A DNA stretch of 61,352 nt from Bifidobacterium cebidarum (GCF_009193305.1 NZ_WBVS01000011.1:1-61352), one strand, 5' to 3'; positions 7,808-16,291 are shown, numbered from the stretch's first letter. The notes: generated by a model not told the origin, from the sequence alone. Program-made: numbers and translations.

Positions 7808-8992
7808 TCATGCGCGTTCCGATAGGCGCGCCAACGCGTGCTGAGCCAGCGTGGCCAACAGATCCGCCCCATCGGCGATGGCATCGGTGTTGGCGAAAAA
7901 CGTAGGTCCATGCATCGGGCGGTCGCCATTGCCCACACCAAGATGAATGAACGCACCAGGCGCTTTCTGCAGATAATATGAGAAATCCTCGCCACCGAGC
8001 GAAGGAACGGAAGGCTGAACATCAAATCCGATCGCTGCAGCGGTATCCGCCGCCAATCGCGCCCAGCTCGCATCGTTCACCACCGACGGCGAACCATATT
8101 CCCATGCGAAATCACCGCTTACGCCATAGGCCGCGCATACGCCCTGCACCAAAGCTTCGATTCGATCATGGATGATTGTGCGATCCTCTGGATATGCGGT
8201 GCGTGCCGTGCCCTGCAGGAACGCGGTGTCCGGCACCACATTCCAGGTGTTGCCCGCTTCGATATTCGTCACGGTCACTACGCGCGGATGCACCGGGTCC
8301 ACATCCTGCCCGCTAATCGATTGAATGCCGTCAATCAAAGCGGCGGCCACGCGGATCGGATTGGCCCCGCCATTCGGGCGAGCCGCATGCGTGCCGCGAC
8401 CATGCACGGTGATGCGGAATTTATCCACGGCACCACTGTCTGGTCCGGCGGAAATGAATGCGGTACCCGGCTCACCGGCATTGGTGTCATGGGTGCCGAA
8501 GAACGCCTCAACATCATCCAGCGCACCGGTATTGAGTACCGTTACCGCACCGGTAGGCGTCTCCTTGGTGGCGGCTACCTCCTCGGCCGGCTGGAATATG
8601 ACCTTGACTTCCCCGGAGAAATCATGGCGGCGCTCGTGCAGCAGCAACGCCGCGCCCAATGCCACCGTCAGGTTGTAATCGTGTCCGCAACCGTGCAGAT
8701 ATCCCGGATTTACGGATGCATAAGGCAATCCTGTCGCTTCGTGAATCGGCAGTGCGTCGATATCCCCTCGTATCGCCACGATATGCCCGGCACCTTCATG
8801 GTCCGCTGCTTCGCCGGTAATACTCGCGATCAAGCCGGTGGTCAGCCCGGATGCAAGGATGGTGATGCCGTGCTCCTCAAGGATTTCGGCAATGCGCTTC
8901 GTGGTTTCGTGTTCCTGATAGCTCGGTTCCGGATGCTGGTGAAACCAGGTGTAATAGGTTTCCAGTTCCTGCTGCAATGCGGTATCGGCCAT
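7808..8992 (-). CDS. M20D family amidohydrolase (N-acyl amino acid hydrolase type)
   Basis: A 394-residue zinc-dependent amidohydrolase of the HipO/AbgB/IAA-amino acid hydrolase group. It begins with the HQHPEPSYQEHET motif near residue 18. Metal-site motifs are RGDIDALPI, the HGCGHDYN region (with HGCGHD typical of M20D), EEVAATKE, and GGEDFSYYL near the C-terminus. A dimerisation domain follows AAGHGRGTHAARP-like sequence in the middle. It likely releases amino acids from acylated forms in the cytosol. Start chosen at 8992, after GAAGGGGAG. It is monocistronic, downstream of the terminator at 9041-9059. Confidence 0.85.
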   Translation of the reverse strand: MADTALQQELETYYTWFHQHPEPSYQEHETTKRIAEILEEHGITILASGLTTGLIASITGEAADHEGAGHIVAIRGDIDALPIHEATGLPYASVNPGYLHGCGHDYNLTVALGAALLLHERRHDFSGEVKVIFQPAEEVAATKETPTGAVTVLNTGALDDVEAFFGTHDTNAGEPGTAFISAGPDSGAVDKFRITVHGRGTHAARPNGGANPIRVAAALIDGIQSISGQDVDPVHPRVVTVTNIEAGNTWNVVPDTAFLQGTARTAYPEDRTIIHDRIEALVQGVCAAYGVSGDFAWEYGSPSVVNDASWARLAADTAAAIGFDVQPSVPSLGGEDFSYYLQKAPGAFIHLGVGNGDRPMHGPTFFANTDAIADGADLLATLAQHALARLSERA

Positions 8993-9040
8993 GATGCACT
9001 CCCCTTCTTCGACCATATGTCGGTAATCGATTATGCAAAA

Positions 9041-9059
9041 GGCTCCCCATAGGGGAGCC
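9041..9059 (-). terminator. Terminator of the cystine ABC / mycoredoxin unit
   Basis: GGCTCCCC/GGGGAGCC stem (9041-9048 and 9052-9059) with a 3-nt loop. On the minus strand it is followed by TTTTGC. It lies 34 bases after the stop of the glutaredoxin-like gene, so it is a good intrinsic terminator for that unit. Confidence 0.8.
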
Positions 9060-9092
9060 CATCACACGCTACTGATGAATTACATCCGCGAA

Positions 9093-9341
9093 CTACTTGA
9101 GTTCGCCGAGTTCTTCGAGCTTGTGCTTGATGTCAAGCGCGGAAGGCTCCACCTGGAATGCTCCATCGGAGTACACGACGACCGGGATATGCTTCTGGCC
9201 GCTAATGGCCACGGCCTTATCCGCGGCACCTTCCTCGGTCTCGATGTCATGCCAGGTGAACGACGCACCGTACTCGTTCAGAGCGGCTTTGGCGCGGTGA
9301 CAATCGCCGCACCAGCTTGCACCATAAACATCAATAGCCAT
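9093..9341 (-). CDS. Mycoredoxin / glutaredoxin-like protein
   Basis: An 82-residue thioredoxin-fold protein with the active site WCGDCHRAK at residues 10-18, a cis-Pro segment HIPVVVYSDG and helix-forming C-terminus. The CGDC motif matches the mycoredoxin/glutaredoxin-like group of Actinobacteria rather than NrdH (CMQC) or classic Grx (CPYC). It is the last gene downstream of a cystine-type ABC transporter on the same strand, 64 bp after the permease stop. It may reduce imported cystine or mixed disulfides. That role, and its electron donor in a genus without obvious glutathione, are inference. Confidence 0.85.
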   Translation of the reverse strand: MAIDVYGASWCGDCHRAKAALNEYGASFTWHDIETEEGAADKAVAISGQKHIPVVVYSDGAFQVEPSALDIKHKLEELGELK

Positions 9342-9405
9342 ACCGGTTTCTCCTTAACTCCTGTGATGGTCGTTGATTGATACGTTGAACGCCATATCGA
9401 ACGTA

Positions 9406-10068
9406 TCAGAAGTGTTCGTTGAGTTTCTTCTCGCAGTAGTCCTGCAGCCATCCAAGCACCGTGCAGAAGAGCAGGTAGATCAGGCCGACTTCGATGTACA
9501 GCGCCAACGGCTCATAGTAGATGGCCACAACACGCTGGGCGGACATGAACATCTCGACCACGGTGATGTTGGCGGCCAGGGACGTGTCCTTGACCAATGC
9601 GATGAACGAATTGAACAGTGCGGGGAACGCCGAACGGAACGATTGCGGCAGAATGATGCGGCGCATAATCGTCACATACGGCATGTTCGCGGCAAGACCG
9701 GCCTCCAGCTGGCCTTTCGGCACGGCTAGGATCGCACCACGCAGCGTTTCGGAAGCGTAGGCGCCCACATTGAGCGAGAATGCAATCACCGCGGAGGGCA
9801 AGGCCGGGATGGTGATGCCCACCGACGGCAGGCCGAAGAAGATGACGAACAGCTGCACCAGCAGCGGCGTGCCGCGGAACACCCATACATAGAACCATGC
9901 GATCTGCGAGGCGACGGGCACTTTGGCCACGCGGACCAGTGCCACGACGATCGCCAGCACCAAACCGATGGCGAAGGAAATCAACGTCAGCGGGATGGTC
10001 ACGGTAATACCGGGAATCAGCAGTTTGGTAAAGGAATCTACAACGATTCCCCATACTCGTGCATCCAT
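9406..10068 (-). CDS. Amino acid ABC transporter permease (likely cystine)
   Basis: A 220-residue polar amino acid permease with about five membrane segments. It has the HisM/GlnP features WVFRGTPLLVQL near residue 62 and the EAA loop (EAGLAANMPYVTIMRRIILPQ) near residues 125-150, through which it contacts the ATPase. It follows the binding-protein gene after two stem-loops and precedes the mycoredoxin gene. With one permease gene it would work as a homodimer. Cystine specificity is inferred from the binding protein and from the sulfur-type motif upstream of the operon. Confidence 0.88.
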   Translation of the reverse strand: MDARVWGIVVDSFTKLLIPGITVTIPLTLISFAIGLVLAIVVALVRVAKVPVASQIAWFYVWVFRGTPLLVQLFVIFFGLPSVGITIPALPSAVIAFSLNVGAYASETLRGAILAVPKGQLEAGLAANMPYVTIMRRIILPQSFRSAFPALFNSFIALVKDTSLAANITVVEMFMSAQRVVAIYYEPLALYIEVGLIYLLFCTVLGWLQDYCEKKLNEHF

Positions 10069-10103
10069 TGGGTCTTCCTTTGTTGTGGGCCTGAGACAAC
10101 GGC

Positions 10104-10166
10104 GACTCCCCTCGCGATGAGGGGAGTCATATATGATTGCGGCCGATAGATCTCAGGCTATCGGCC
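10104..10166 (-). other. Two intra-operon stem-loops between binding protein and permease genes
   Basis: GACTCCCCTC/GAGGGGAGTC (10104-10113 with 10119-10128) and GGCCGATAG/CTATCGGCC (10141-10149 with 10158-10166) are both perfect. They fill the 106-bp gap after the binding-protein stop. No T run follows, so they probably stabilise the upstream mRNA or attenuate read-through into the permease. Confidence 0.6.
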
Positions 10167-10174
10167 CTGAGCGA

Positions 10175-11005
10175 TCACTTCTGGGAGAAGTCCTCGCCGA
10201 AGTACTTCTCGGAGATCTTGGTCAGCGTGCCATCCTTCTGCAGCTTGGCGATGGCCTTGTTGACTTCCTTGACCAGATCGTCGCTGCCCTTGCGGAATGG
10301 CAGGTAGGCGGCCGGGGTCTTCTCGGACTTGGCTGCGATCTTGATGTCCGCGTCCGGCTTCTGCTTCAGGTAGTCGAGGGCGGCAAGACCGTCGTTCAGG
10401 GTCACGTCGGCACGGCCGGTGGTCAGTGCGTCGACGGCCTGCCCGAAGTCGTTGACCTGCACGATGGTGGCGCCCTTCTCCTGGGCGGTCTTGTTCCAGT
10501 TGGAGGTGCCGGTTTCGGCGGCATTGAGGCCCTTGACGTCGTCGAAGGACTTCACGCCCTTCGGGTTCTCCTTGGTGGTGATGACCACGCCGTAGGAGTA
10601 GGTGTATGGATCGGAGAAGTCGTACTTGGCCTTGCGCTCATCGGTGGCGGAGATCTGGTCGGCGACCGTATCGTACTTCTTGGCATCCACGCCGGCGAGC
10701 AGGGAATCGAAGCTGCCTTCGGCGAACTCGGCCTTGACGCCGACTTCCTTGGCGATGGCGGTGGCCACTTCAACATCGTAACCGGTCAGCTCGTTGGTCT
10801 TGGAATCATGGTAGCTGAACGGCGCATAGGTGCCTTCAGTTGCGAACACGATCTTGCCGGCCTTCTTGACCTGCTCCAGCGCGCTGGAGGAAGCAGCATC
10901 AGAGCTGGAACCAGCGGAGGAAGAACCGCAGGCAGCCAAAGAGAACAGCACGGCAACGCCGGACAGCAAGGCGACGGCCTTGCGGATTACATGATTCTTA
11001 GACAT
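10175..11005 (-). CDS. Amino acid ABC transporter substrate-binding lipoprotein (cystine-type)
   Basis: A 276-residue SBP_bac_3 family lipoprotein. The start at 11005 follows GAGAGGA; a further upstream frame has no support. Signal peptide with LAAC lipobox at about residues 23-26, then a Ser/Ala linker. The mature protein starts with GKIVFATEGTYAPFSYHD and carries DTVADQISATDERKAKYDFS, close to the VANQV-KTDR-KYDFS signature of L-cystine binding proteins (TcyA type). It hands the ligand to the downstream permease. Cystine is the best guess; related polar amino acids cannot be excluded. Confidence 0.85.
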   Translation of the reverse strand: MSKNHVIRKAVALLSGVAVLFSLAACGSSSAGSSSDAASSSALEQVKKAGKIVFATEGTYAPFSYHDSKTNELTGYDVEVATAIAKEVGVKAEFAEGSFDSLLAGVDAKKYDTVADQISATDERKAKYDFSDPYTYSYGVVITTKENPKGVKSFDDVKGLNAAETGTSNWNKTAQEKGATIVQVNDFGQAVDALTTGRADVTLNDGLAALDYLKQKPDADIKIAAKSEKTPAAYLPFRKGSDDLVKEVNKAIAKLQKDGTLTKISEKYFGEDFSQK

Positions 11006-11076
11006 GACAAAATCCTCTCTCATAATTGTCATAGTGTGCACAACTGCATACGTATGGGTTTTATACCCTTTGCACA

Positions 11077-11838
11077 TCAGGCTTGAGCCGCTGGAATCAT
11101 CAGCACATTGTTGGTGGATGAAAGGAATTCCGCGGTTCGCTGCTCTTTCGGATGTTCGAAGATCTGCTTGGGATTACCCTGTTCAATCACATGACCGCCT
11201 TCGATGAATACCACTTGATCCGATGCCTCATAGGCGAACCGCATCTCATGGGTGACCATCAGCATGGTCATGCCTTCTTCGCCGAGCTGTTTGATGACTT
11301 CCAGCACGCCGTTGACCATCTCCGGATCCAATGCCGAAGTAGGTTCATCCAGCACCAGCAGTTCCGGGTTCAACGCCACGGCGCGGGCAATGCCCACACG
11401 CTGTTGCTGGCCACCGGACAATGTGCTTGGATACCGATCATGAAAATCAGCCAAACCCACGCGATCGAGCTGCTCGGCTGCGATCTTGCGGGCTTCCTCC
11501 GGTTTGATTCCTTTGGAATAGATCAGCGGCTCAGTCACATTCTGCAATGCGGTTTTGTTCAAAAACAGATTGTAATTCTGGAACACGAATCCTATTTTCG
11601 AACGAACTTTCCGGATTTCCGCCGACTTCGTGGTGGTCAGATCCACCGGTCCATCGCCGAAATCAACCGTGCCGGCATCCGCATGCTCAAGAAAATCGAG
11701 AATGCGCAGCAGCGTGGATTTGCCCGAGCCAGAGGGGCCAATGACGGTGACCACGCTTTTGCGCGGGATGTCAAGGTCAAGCCCGTCAAGCACCTTCGTG
11801 CCCGCAAAGCTTTTGCTCACTCCCCTGATCCGAATCAT
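11077..11838 (-). CDS. Amino acid ABC transporter ATP-binding protein
   Basis: A 253-residue GlnQ/HisP-type ATPase. Walker A GPSGSGKST near residue 32, Q-loop VFQNYNLF, signature LSGGQQQRVGIARA, Walker B LLVLDEPTSALD and the H-loop MVTHEM are all intact. Start at 11838 after GAGAGGAAG. It is the first gene of a unit in the order ATPase, binding protein, permease, mycoredoxin. A near-match to the window's sulfur motif lies 95-110 bases upstream. Confidence 0.92.
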   Translation of the reverse strand: MIRIRGVSKSFAGTKVLDGLDLDIPRKSVVTVIGPSGSGKSTLLRILDFLEHADAGTVDFGDGPVDLTTTKSAEIRKVRSKIGFVFQNYNLFLNKTALQNVTEPLIYSKGIKPEEARKIAAEQLDRVGLADFHDRYPSTLSGGQQQRVGIARAVALNPELLVLDEPTSALDPEMVNGVLEVIKQLGEEGMTMLMVTHEMRFAYEASDQVVFIEGGHVIEQGNPKQIFEHPKEQRTAEFLSSTNNVLMIPAAQA

Positions 11839-11896
11839 TGGCTTCCTCTCATACATACATCCGCAAGGCATAGTTGATCCCGCATATTCGCCTTAC

Positions 11897-11948
11897 TATA
11901 GCCATGCCGATTTTTCCACGCTACGGCGTGGCTATATGCATTACCTAT
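11897..11948. promoter_or_regulatory. Inverted repeat and sulfur-type motif in the 367-bp divergent region
   Basis: An imperfect inverted repeat, TATAGCCATGCCG (11897-11909) with CGGCGTGGCTATA (11924-11936), overlaps ATAGGT-N6-TATA on the minus strand (11933-11948), which matches 8 of 10 fixed bases of the motif found upstream of the met genes. It also shares TATAGCCACGCCG with the site before the second cystathionine synthase (33958-33985 region). It may control the cystine ABC unit (minus) and perhaps the Ldh2 gene (plus). The rest of 11839-12205 shows a possible -35 TTGACA at 12021 and nothing else recognisable. Confidence 0.5.
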
Positions 11949-12205
11949 AGGCAGCTATTGGAGATCACAATGGCAATATCGTATCCCAGCCATGATTCCA
12001 TCAGCTCACAGCGATACCCGTTGACAGCCATGCACCGCCCGCACTGGTAGACAATCGACTTGTAACCTGTTATCGGTTTTCCCGATTGCCACGCCCTACG
12101 CTTCCCGCCATTGCCGTGCTAGGTTCAAAATCGGTATGGGAGAGAGCCATCGGCTCGCACCCGCCAACGTAATCGATCGTATTCGTCGGTTTGGGGAGTC
12201 ATAGC

Positions 12206-13306
12206 ATGTCGCAGTATGTCCGCGTCGGCATCGAAGCATTGCAGGGCTTTCTTTCTGCTGTTTTCGAGCGCCGTGGCTTTAGCGCGCCGGATGCCGGCTT
12301 CATTGCCGAGACGCTGATCGACGCCGACCGGCGGGGCATCGCCTCCCATGGCATGCAACGCATGGCCATGTATGATCACAAACTGCGCCACGGCATGATC
12401 GACCCAGCCGCACAGGTCAGCGTAGTAAGCGATATCAAAGCATGCGCCGTGTTGGATGGGCATAGCGGCATGGGACAGCTGATCTCCCGCGACGCGATGA
12501 AACTGGCCATCACCAAGGCCCAGGAACATGGCATCGGCGTCGTCTCGGTGCGTGATTCCAATCATTTCGGCACCGCCGGCTATTGGGCGCGTATGGCCGC
12601 CAATCAGGGATTGATCGGCGTCGCCATGACCAACAGCAATCCGTTGACCGCGCCCACTCACGCCGGTCTGCCGGCATTGGGCAGCAATCCCATCGCCTTC
12701 GCCGTGGGGCAAGGAGACGATCAATTCGTCTATGATGCGGCAACCAGCACGGTGTCGTTAGGCAAAATCGAAGTGCTGGTGAAACTCGGCGAACCCATCG
12801 CCGGTGATTGGGCGGTGGATGAGCATGGTGCCGCCGAGCATGACAGTGCCCGCATGATGGGCAAAATCAGTGCCTCGCCACGTATTGGCGGCCTGACTCC
12901 ACTCGGCGGATCCGGCGAGATGAACGCCGGCTATAAAGGCTATGGGCTCAACATGATTGTGGAAATCCTCACTGGCATACTCTCCGGAGGCGTGCTGTCC
13001 TGGGATATGAAAGGGCAGCATATCTGTCATTGCTTCGCCGCAATCGACTTGGAGGCGTTCGGCGGGGCCCAGTTGATTGGCGAGCGCGTCGCCGAATTAT
13101 CCGCCCGACTACGCGCCCTGCCCTCAGTCGACGGACATCCCGTGCTGGTGGCCGGCGACAAGGAGCGAGAAGCAGCACAAAACAATGAGGATTCCATACC
13201 CGTTGATGCCGCGACGTTCCGCCAACTCATCACCATCGGCGAGCGCGCAAACGTCAGTGTTCCACAAACATGGCATAGCAATCAATACGAAGGTCCCGCA
13301 CAGTAA
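12206..13306 (+). CDS. Ldh2-family malate/L-lactate/ureidoglycolate-type dehydrogenase
   Basis: A 366-residue NAD(P)-dependent oxidoreductase of the type-2 malate/L-lactate dehydrogenase family, whose members act on malate, lactate, sulfolactate or ureidoglycolate. Seen in order: the active-site motif DADRRGIASHGMQRM (residues about 34-48), SNHFGTAGYWARMA, TNSNPLTAPTHAGLPALGSNPIAFA, and PLGGSGEMNAGYKGYGLNMIVEILTGILSGG. GGGAG precedes the ATG at 12206. It is unrelated in fold to the main lactate dehydrogenase. The aminotransferase gene starts 3 bp after its stop, so both are probably co-translated. The substrate is unknown; a 2-hydroxy acid is likely. Confidence 0.85.
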   Translation: MSQYVRVGIEALQGFLSAVFERRGFSAPDAGFIAETLIDADRRGIASHGMQRMAMYDHKLRHGMIDPAAQVSVVSDIKACAVLDGHSGMGQLISRDAMKLAITKAQEHGIGVVSVRDSNHFGTAGYWARMAANQGLIGVAMTNSNPLTAPTHAGLPALGSNPIAFAVGQGDDQFVYDAATSTVSLGKIEVLVKLGEPIAGDWAVDEHGAAEHDSARMMGKISASPRIGGLTPLGGSGEMNAGYKGYGLNMIVEILTGILSGGVLSWDMKGQHICHCFAAIDLEAFGGAQLIGERVAELSARLRALPSVDGHPVLVAGDKEREAAQNNEDSIPVDAATFRQLITIGERANVSVPQTWHSNQYEGPAQ

Positions 13307-13309
13307 CCC

Positions 13310-14557
13310 ATGAATCAGCAATCTGTACAACGCGATGCTCCGGCACGTCATCGCGACCCCAATCCGGTGAATCAGCATTTCGATCCACCCCAAGCCGTCA
13401 TTCCGCAACTGGGCAATCTCACGGCCTCGGTGATTCGTGCGTTCGACCGTGAGGCCTCCTCCATTCCCGGTATTCTCAAGCTCACACTTGGCGAACCCGA
13501 TTTCGACACCCCTCAGTTCATTACCGATGCGGCTGTGGCCAGTCTTGCCCGGCATCGCACGCATTATTCGCCGAATGCCGGCACGCCCGGTCTGCGGCAG
13601 ACCATCGCCGACTATCTGCACCGCCGCCGCCATCTCAATTATTCGGCAGAAGACATCATCGTCACCGAAGGCGCGAGCGAGGCGCTAAGCAGCGCATTGA
13701 CGGCACTGCTGGATCCGGATGCGGTCTTGGTGTATCCGACTCCCGCATTCGGCCTGTATGCCAGCATGGCGAAGCTTACTGGAGCCACCAGCATCCCGAT
13801 CGACACCACAGACACCGATTTCGTGCTCACTCCAAGCGCTTTGGAACGCGCACTGCAATCAACGCAGGGGCGTAATACGGTATTGGTGCTTAATTCTCCG
13901 AACAATCCGACCGGCGTCACCTTCACCGCCGATCAATTGCAGGCGCTGGCTCAGGTTGTGCAACGGTATGACGTCACGGTATTGAGTGACGAGGTATATG
14001 CGGAAATCAGCTATGATGTGCGCCCGGCTCCTTCCATTGCGCAGTTTGCGCCTGATCGCACCATCGTGGTGGATAGCACATCGAAAAGCTATGCGATGAC
14101 GGGCTGGCGTCTTGGTTTTCTTGCCGCCCCGCATGCGCTGGCCCTGCAGATAGGCAAGGTCCATCAAATCCATGTCTCCACGGCGGCGACGTTCACGATG
14201 GATGCAGCTCAGGTCGCCTACGAGCATGGGGACGAGTCCATCGGCCTTATGGTGGGGCAATACCGCGAGCGTCGCGATTATCTGGTGAACGCGCTTCGAG
14301 AGCTTGGTTTTTCGATGGCGCGCCCGTCCGGAGCGTTCTACGTGTATGTCAATGTGCCTGCCGAGTTTTCCGGTACTGGATATGACTATGCGCGGCTACT
14401 TGCGCAGCAGGCGCGCGTGGCAGGCATCCCCGGCGAGGCATTTGCCCCCGGATCCTCCCGCTATGTGCGATTCAGTTACGCGGCAAGCCTCGATACGTTG
14501 CATGAAGCCGTGCATCGAATCCGCGAGTTCATTGCATCCGGTCACCGCGCCGGCTAG
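13310..14557 (+). CDS. Class I/II PLP-dependent aminotransferase
   Basis: A 415-residue fold-type I aminotransferase (AspC/PatA-like). Substrate entry motif LGEPDFDTP near residue 60, YSPNAGTPGLR near 83, NSPNNPTG near 197, DEVYAEISYD near 227, PLP lysine in STSKSYAMTGWRLGF near 258, and C-terminal RYVRFSYA with the carboxylate-binding Arg. The roughly 40-residue polar N-terminal extension is slightly longer than usual. Only three bases separate it from the Ldh2 gene, and a D-2-hydroxyacid dehydrogenase follows. Together they could convert an amino acid to its 2-oxo and 2-hydroxy acid. The amino acid is unknown. Confidence 0.88.
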   Translation: MNQQSVQRDAPARHRDPNPVNQHFDPPQAVIPQLGNLTASVIRAFDREASSIPGILKLTLGEPDFDTPQFITDAAVASLARHRTHYSPNAGTPGLRQTIADYLHRRRHLNYSAEDIIVTEGASEALSSALTALLDPDAVLVYPTPAFGLYASMAKLTGATSIPIDTTDTDFVLTPSALERALQSTQGRNTVLVLNSPNNPTGVTFTADQLQALAQVVQRYDVTVLSDEVYAEISYDVRPAPSIAQFAPDRTIVVDSTSKSYAMTGWRLGFLAAPHALALQIGKVHQIHVSTAATFTMDAAQVAYEHGDESIGLMVGQYRERRDYLVNALRELGFSMARPSGAFYVYVNVPAEFSGTGYDYARLLAQQARVAGIPGEAFAPGSSRYVRFSYAASLDTLHEAVHRIREFIASGHRAG

Positions 14558-14619
14558 CCCGTTCAACCAATCCCGTCAGTTCAACCCATACCCTGATAGC
14601 AAAGAAAGACCCCAGCATC

Positions 14620-15645
14620 ATGACTTCCATCGCCTTGTACCACTGCATCGAGGAGGAGCAGCCGTTCGCCGAACAATGGGCGGCGGACCACGGCATTCAT
14701 GTGGCATGCTTCCCGTTCGAACTGCATGAGGACACGCTCCACACCATTGAGGGGTTCGACGGCGTCTCCTACAAGCAGCGCAGCGCGCCAAGCAATCGCC
14801 CGGACTTCTACCAACGATTGAGCGCCTACGGCATCAAGCAGATCGCCCTGCGCTCGGCCGGCTATGACACCATCGATCTGATGGAAGCCGCGCGCAATAA
14901 CATCCGCGTCACCAACGTGCCCTCCTACTCCCCTTCCGCGGTGGCTGAACTGACGTTATCGCATATCATGCGTCTGATTCGCCATGTGCCGCAGTTCGAT
15001 GACCGCGCCAAGCGCCACGACTTCTCCGTATATGGTCTGATTTCGCGCGAAATCAGCGAGCTGACGATCGGCATCATCGGCGTGGGCCGCATCGGCTCCA
15101 CCGTGGCGCGCATCTTCCACGCCTTGGGGGCCACGGTGCTGGGCAATGACATTGCCCCGAATCATGAGCTGGACGATATGCTTACCTGGGTGAGCAAGGA
15201 TGAGCTGCTCGCCCGCGCGGATGTGGTGACGATGCACACCTATCTCGATGCCACCACCCGGCATCTGATGGATGCCCATCGCTTCGCGCAGATGAAGCCG
15301 ACCGCTTACTTCGTCAACAACTCCCGCGGCGGCGTGGTCGATACCCCGGCGCTGATTGACGCGCTCAACAACCACGAGATCGCCGGGGCGGCCATCGATG
15401 TGCTCGAGGGCGAGGCGACACTGTTCGGCAACAAGCTGGATGCCGATGCCCCCATTGACAACCCCTATTACAACGCGCTTCACGCGATGGACAATGTGGT
15501 GATCACGCCGCATATCGCCTTCTTCACCGATATCGCGGTCAAGAACATGGTGTGGCAATCCCTGGATGATGCCCTTGCGCTCATCACCGGCGGCTCAAGC
15601 CCCCATGAAATTGCCCCGTATGACAATCAATCGCATAACAGTTGA
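14620..15645 (+). CDS. D-2-hydroxyacid dehydrogenase (D-lactate / D-2-hydroxyisocaproate type)
   Basis: A 341-residue NAD-dependent enzyme of the D-isomer 2-hydroxyacid dehydrogenase family, closest in pattern to D-lactate and D-HicDH enzymes of lactobacilli. It shows YDTIDLMEAA and TNVPSYSPSAVAEL in the catalytic domain, the Rossmann GVGRIGSTVA near residue 150, catalytic Arg in NNSRGGVVDTPAL, Glu in VLEGEATLF, and catalytic His in ITPHIAFFTD. It follows the aminotransferase by 62 bp. Bifidobacteria mainly form L-lactate, so this enzyme more likely handles another 2-oxo acid. Confidence 0.88.
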   Translation: MTSIALYHCIEEEQPFAEQWAADHGIHVACFPFELHEDTLHTIEGFDGVSYKQRSAPSNRPDFYQRLSAYGIKQIALRSAGYDTIDLMEAARNNIRVTNVPSYSPSAVAELTLSHIMRLIRHVPQFDDRAKRHDFSVYGLISREISELTIGIIGVGRIGSTVARIFHALGATVLGNDIAPNHELDDMLTWVSKDELLARADVVTMHTYLDATTRHLMDAHRFAQMKPTAYFVNNSRGGVVDTPALIDALNNHEIAGAAIDVLEGEATLFGNKLDADAPIDNPYYNALHAMDNVVITPHIAFFTDIAVKNMVWQSLDDALALITGGSSPHEIAPYDNQSHNS

Positions 15646-15662
15646 ATATTTGCGTCTTCATT

Positions 15663-15695
15663 GCCGTATGCGCTCTTCCTAGGAACGCATACGGC
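15663..15695 (+). other. Stem-loop between the D-2-hydroxyacid dehydrogenase and GNAT genes
   Basis: GCCGTATGCG (15663-15672) and CGCATACGGC (15686-15695) form a perfect 10-bp stem with a 13-nt loop. No T run follows. Together with the 76-bp gap this may reduce expression of the last gene. Confidence 0.55.
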
Positions 15696-15721
15696 GGCAG
15701 GAATGAGAAAGGAACATCAAC

Positions 15722-16165
15722 ATGACCACTTGGCAAGACGAAGGCATTCGCATCCGCCGCATGGTGCCCGAGGATTATGAGGAGGCATATGCACTGTGGG
15801 AGCGCACGCCCGGCATGCATCTGCAATCGCTGAACAACACGTATGGCGGCATTGCGCTGCTGTTGACCAAGAACCCGAATTCCTGCTTCGTAGCGGTGGA
15901 CGCCGACGGCAGGGTCGTTGCCACCGCGCTTGGCGCCACGGACGGCCGTAAAGGCTACCTCTACCATGTGGCGGTGGCTGAGCAGTGGCGCGGGCATGGC
16001 ATCGGCACCACGCTGATCAACCGCATCTACGACGTGTTCAAGGCCGTCGGCATCGTCAAAATCGGCATTCTGGTGGTGGCCGACAATGTCGAGGGCCAGG
16101 AATTCTGGAAGAAGCAGGGCTGGAACACCCGTCCTGATGTGATCTACTTCGATCACAATCTCTGA
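15722..16165 (+). CDS. GNAT family N-acetyltransferase
   Basis: A 147-residue GCN5-related acetyltransferase. The acetyl-CoA loop is VAVAEQWRGHGIGTTLINRIYDVFKA (R/Q-x-x-G-x-G/A type) near residue 82; the preceding strand GYLYHVAV and the final GW(N)TRPDVIYFDH pattern fit RimI-like members. GAAAGGAA precedes the start. It is the fourth same-strand gene after the dehydrogenase-aminotransferase set, but a stem-loop separates it. Target (amine, amino acid or peptide) unknown. Confidence 0.82.
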   Translation: MTTWQDEGIRIRRMVPEDYEEAYALWERTPGMHLQSLNNTYGGIALLLTKNPNSCFVAVDADGRVVATALGATDGRKGYLYHVAVAEQWRGHGIGTTLINRIYDVFKAVGIVKIGILVVADNVEGQEFWKKQGWNTRPDVIYFDHNL

Positions 16166-16167
16166 TT

Positions 16168-16281
16168 CTTTGTATGTTCGCGCACAATACGGAACCTGCG
16201 CGAACATACAAAGGCTTTGACAGGCTAAATTGTTCGTATGTTCGCGCACATGTCATCAGTTGCGCGAACATACGAACAATT
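16168..16281. repeat. Twin perfect stem-loops with a shared core between convergent genes
   Basis: Hairpin A: 17-bp perfect stem, 16168-16184 with 16197-16213. Hairpin B: 21-bp perfect stem, 16228-16248 with 16261-16281. Both loops are exactly 12 nt, and both stems share the core TATGTTCGCGCA / TGCGCGAACATA while their outer bases and loops differ. They lie between the 3' end of the GNAT gene and the 3' end of the minus-strand methyltransferase gene. Compensating outer stems suggest selection on the structure. Confidence 0.9.
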
Positions 16282-16291
16282 CGCCACAGTT

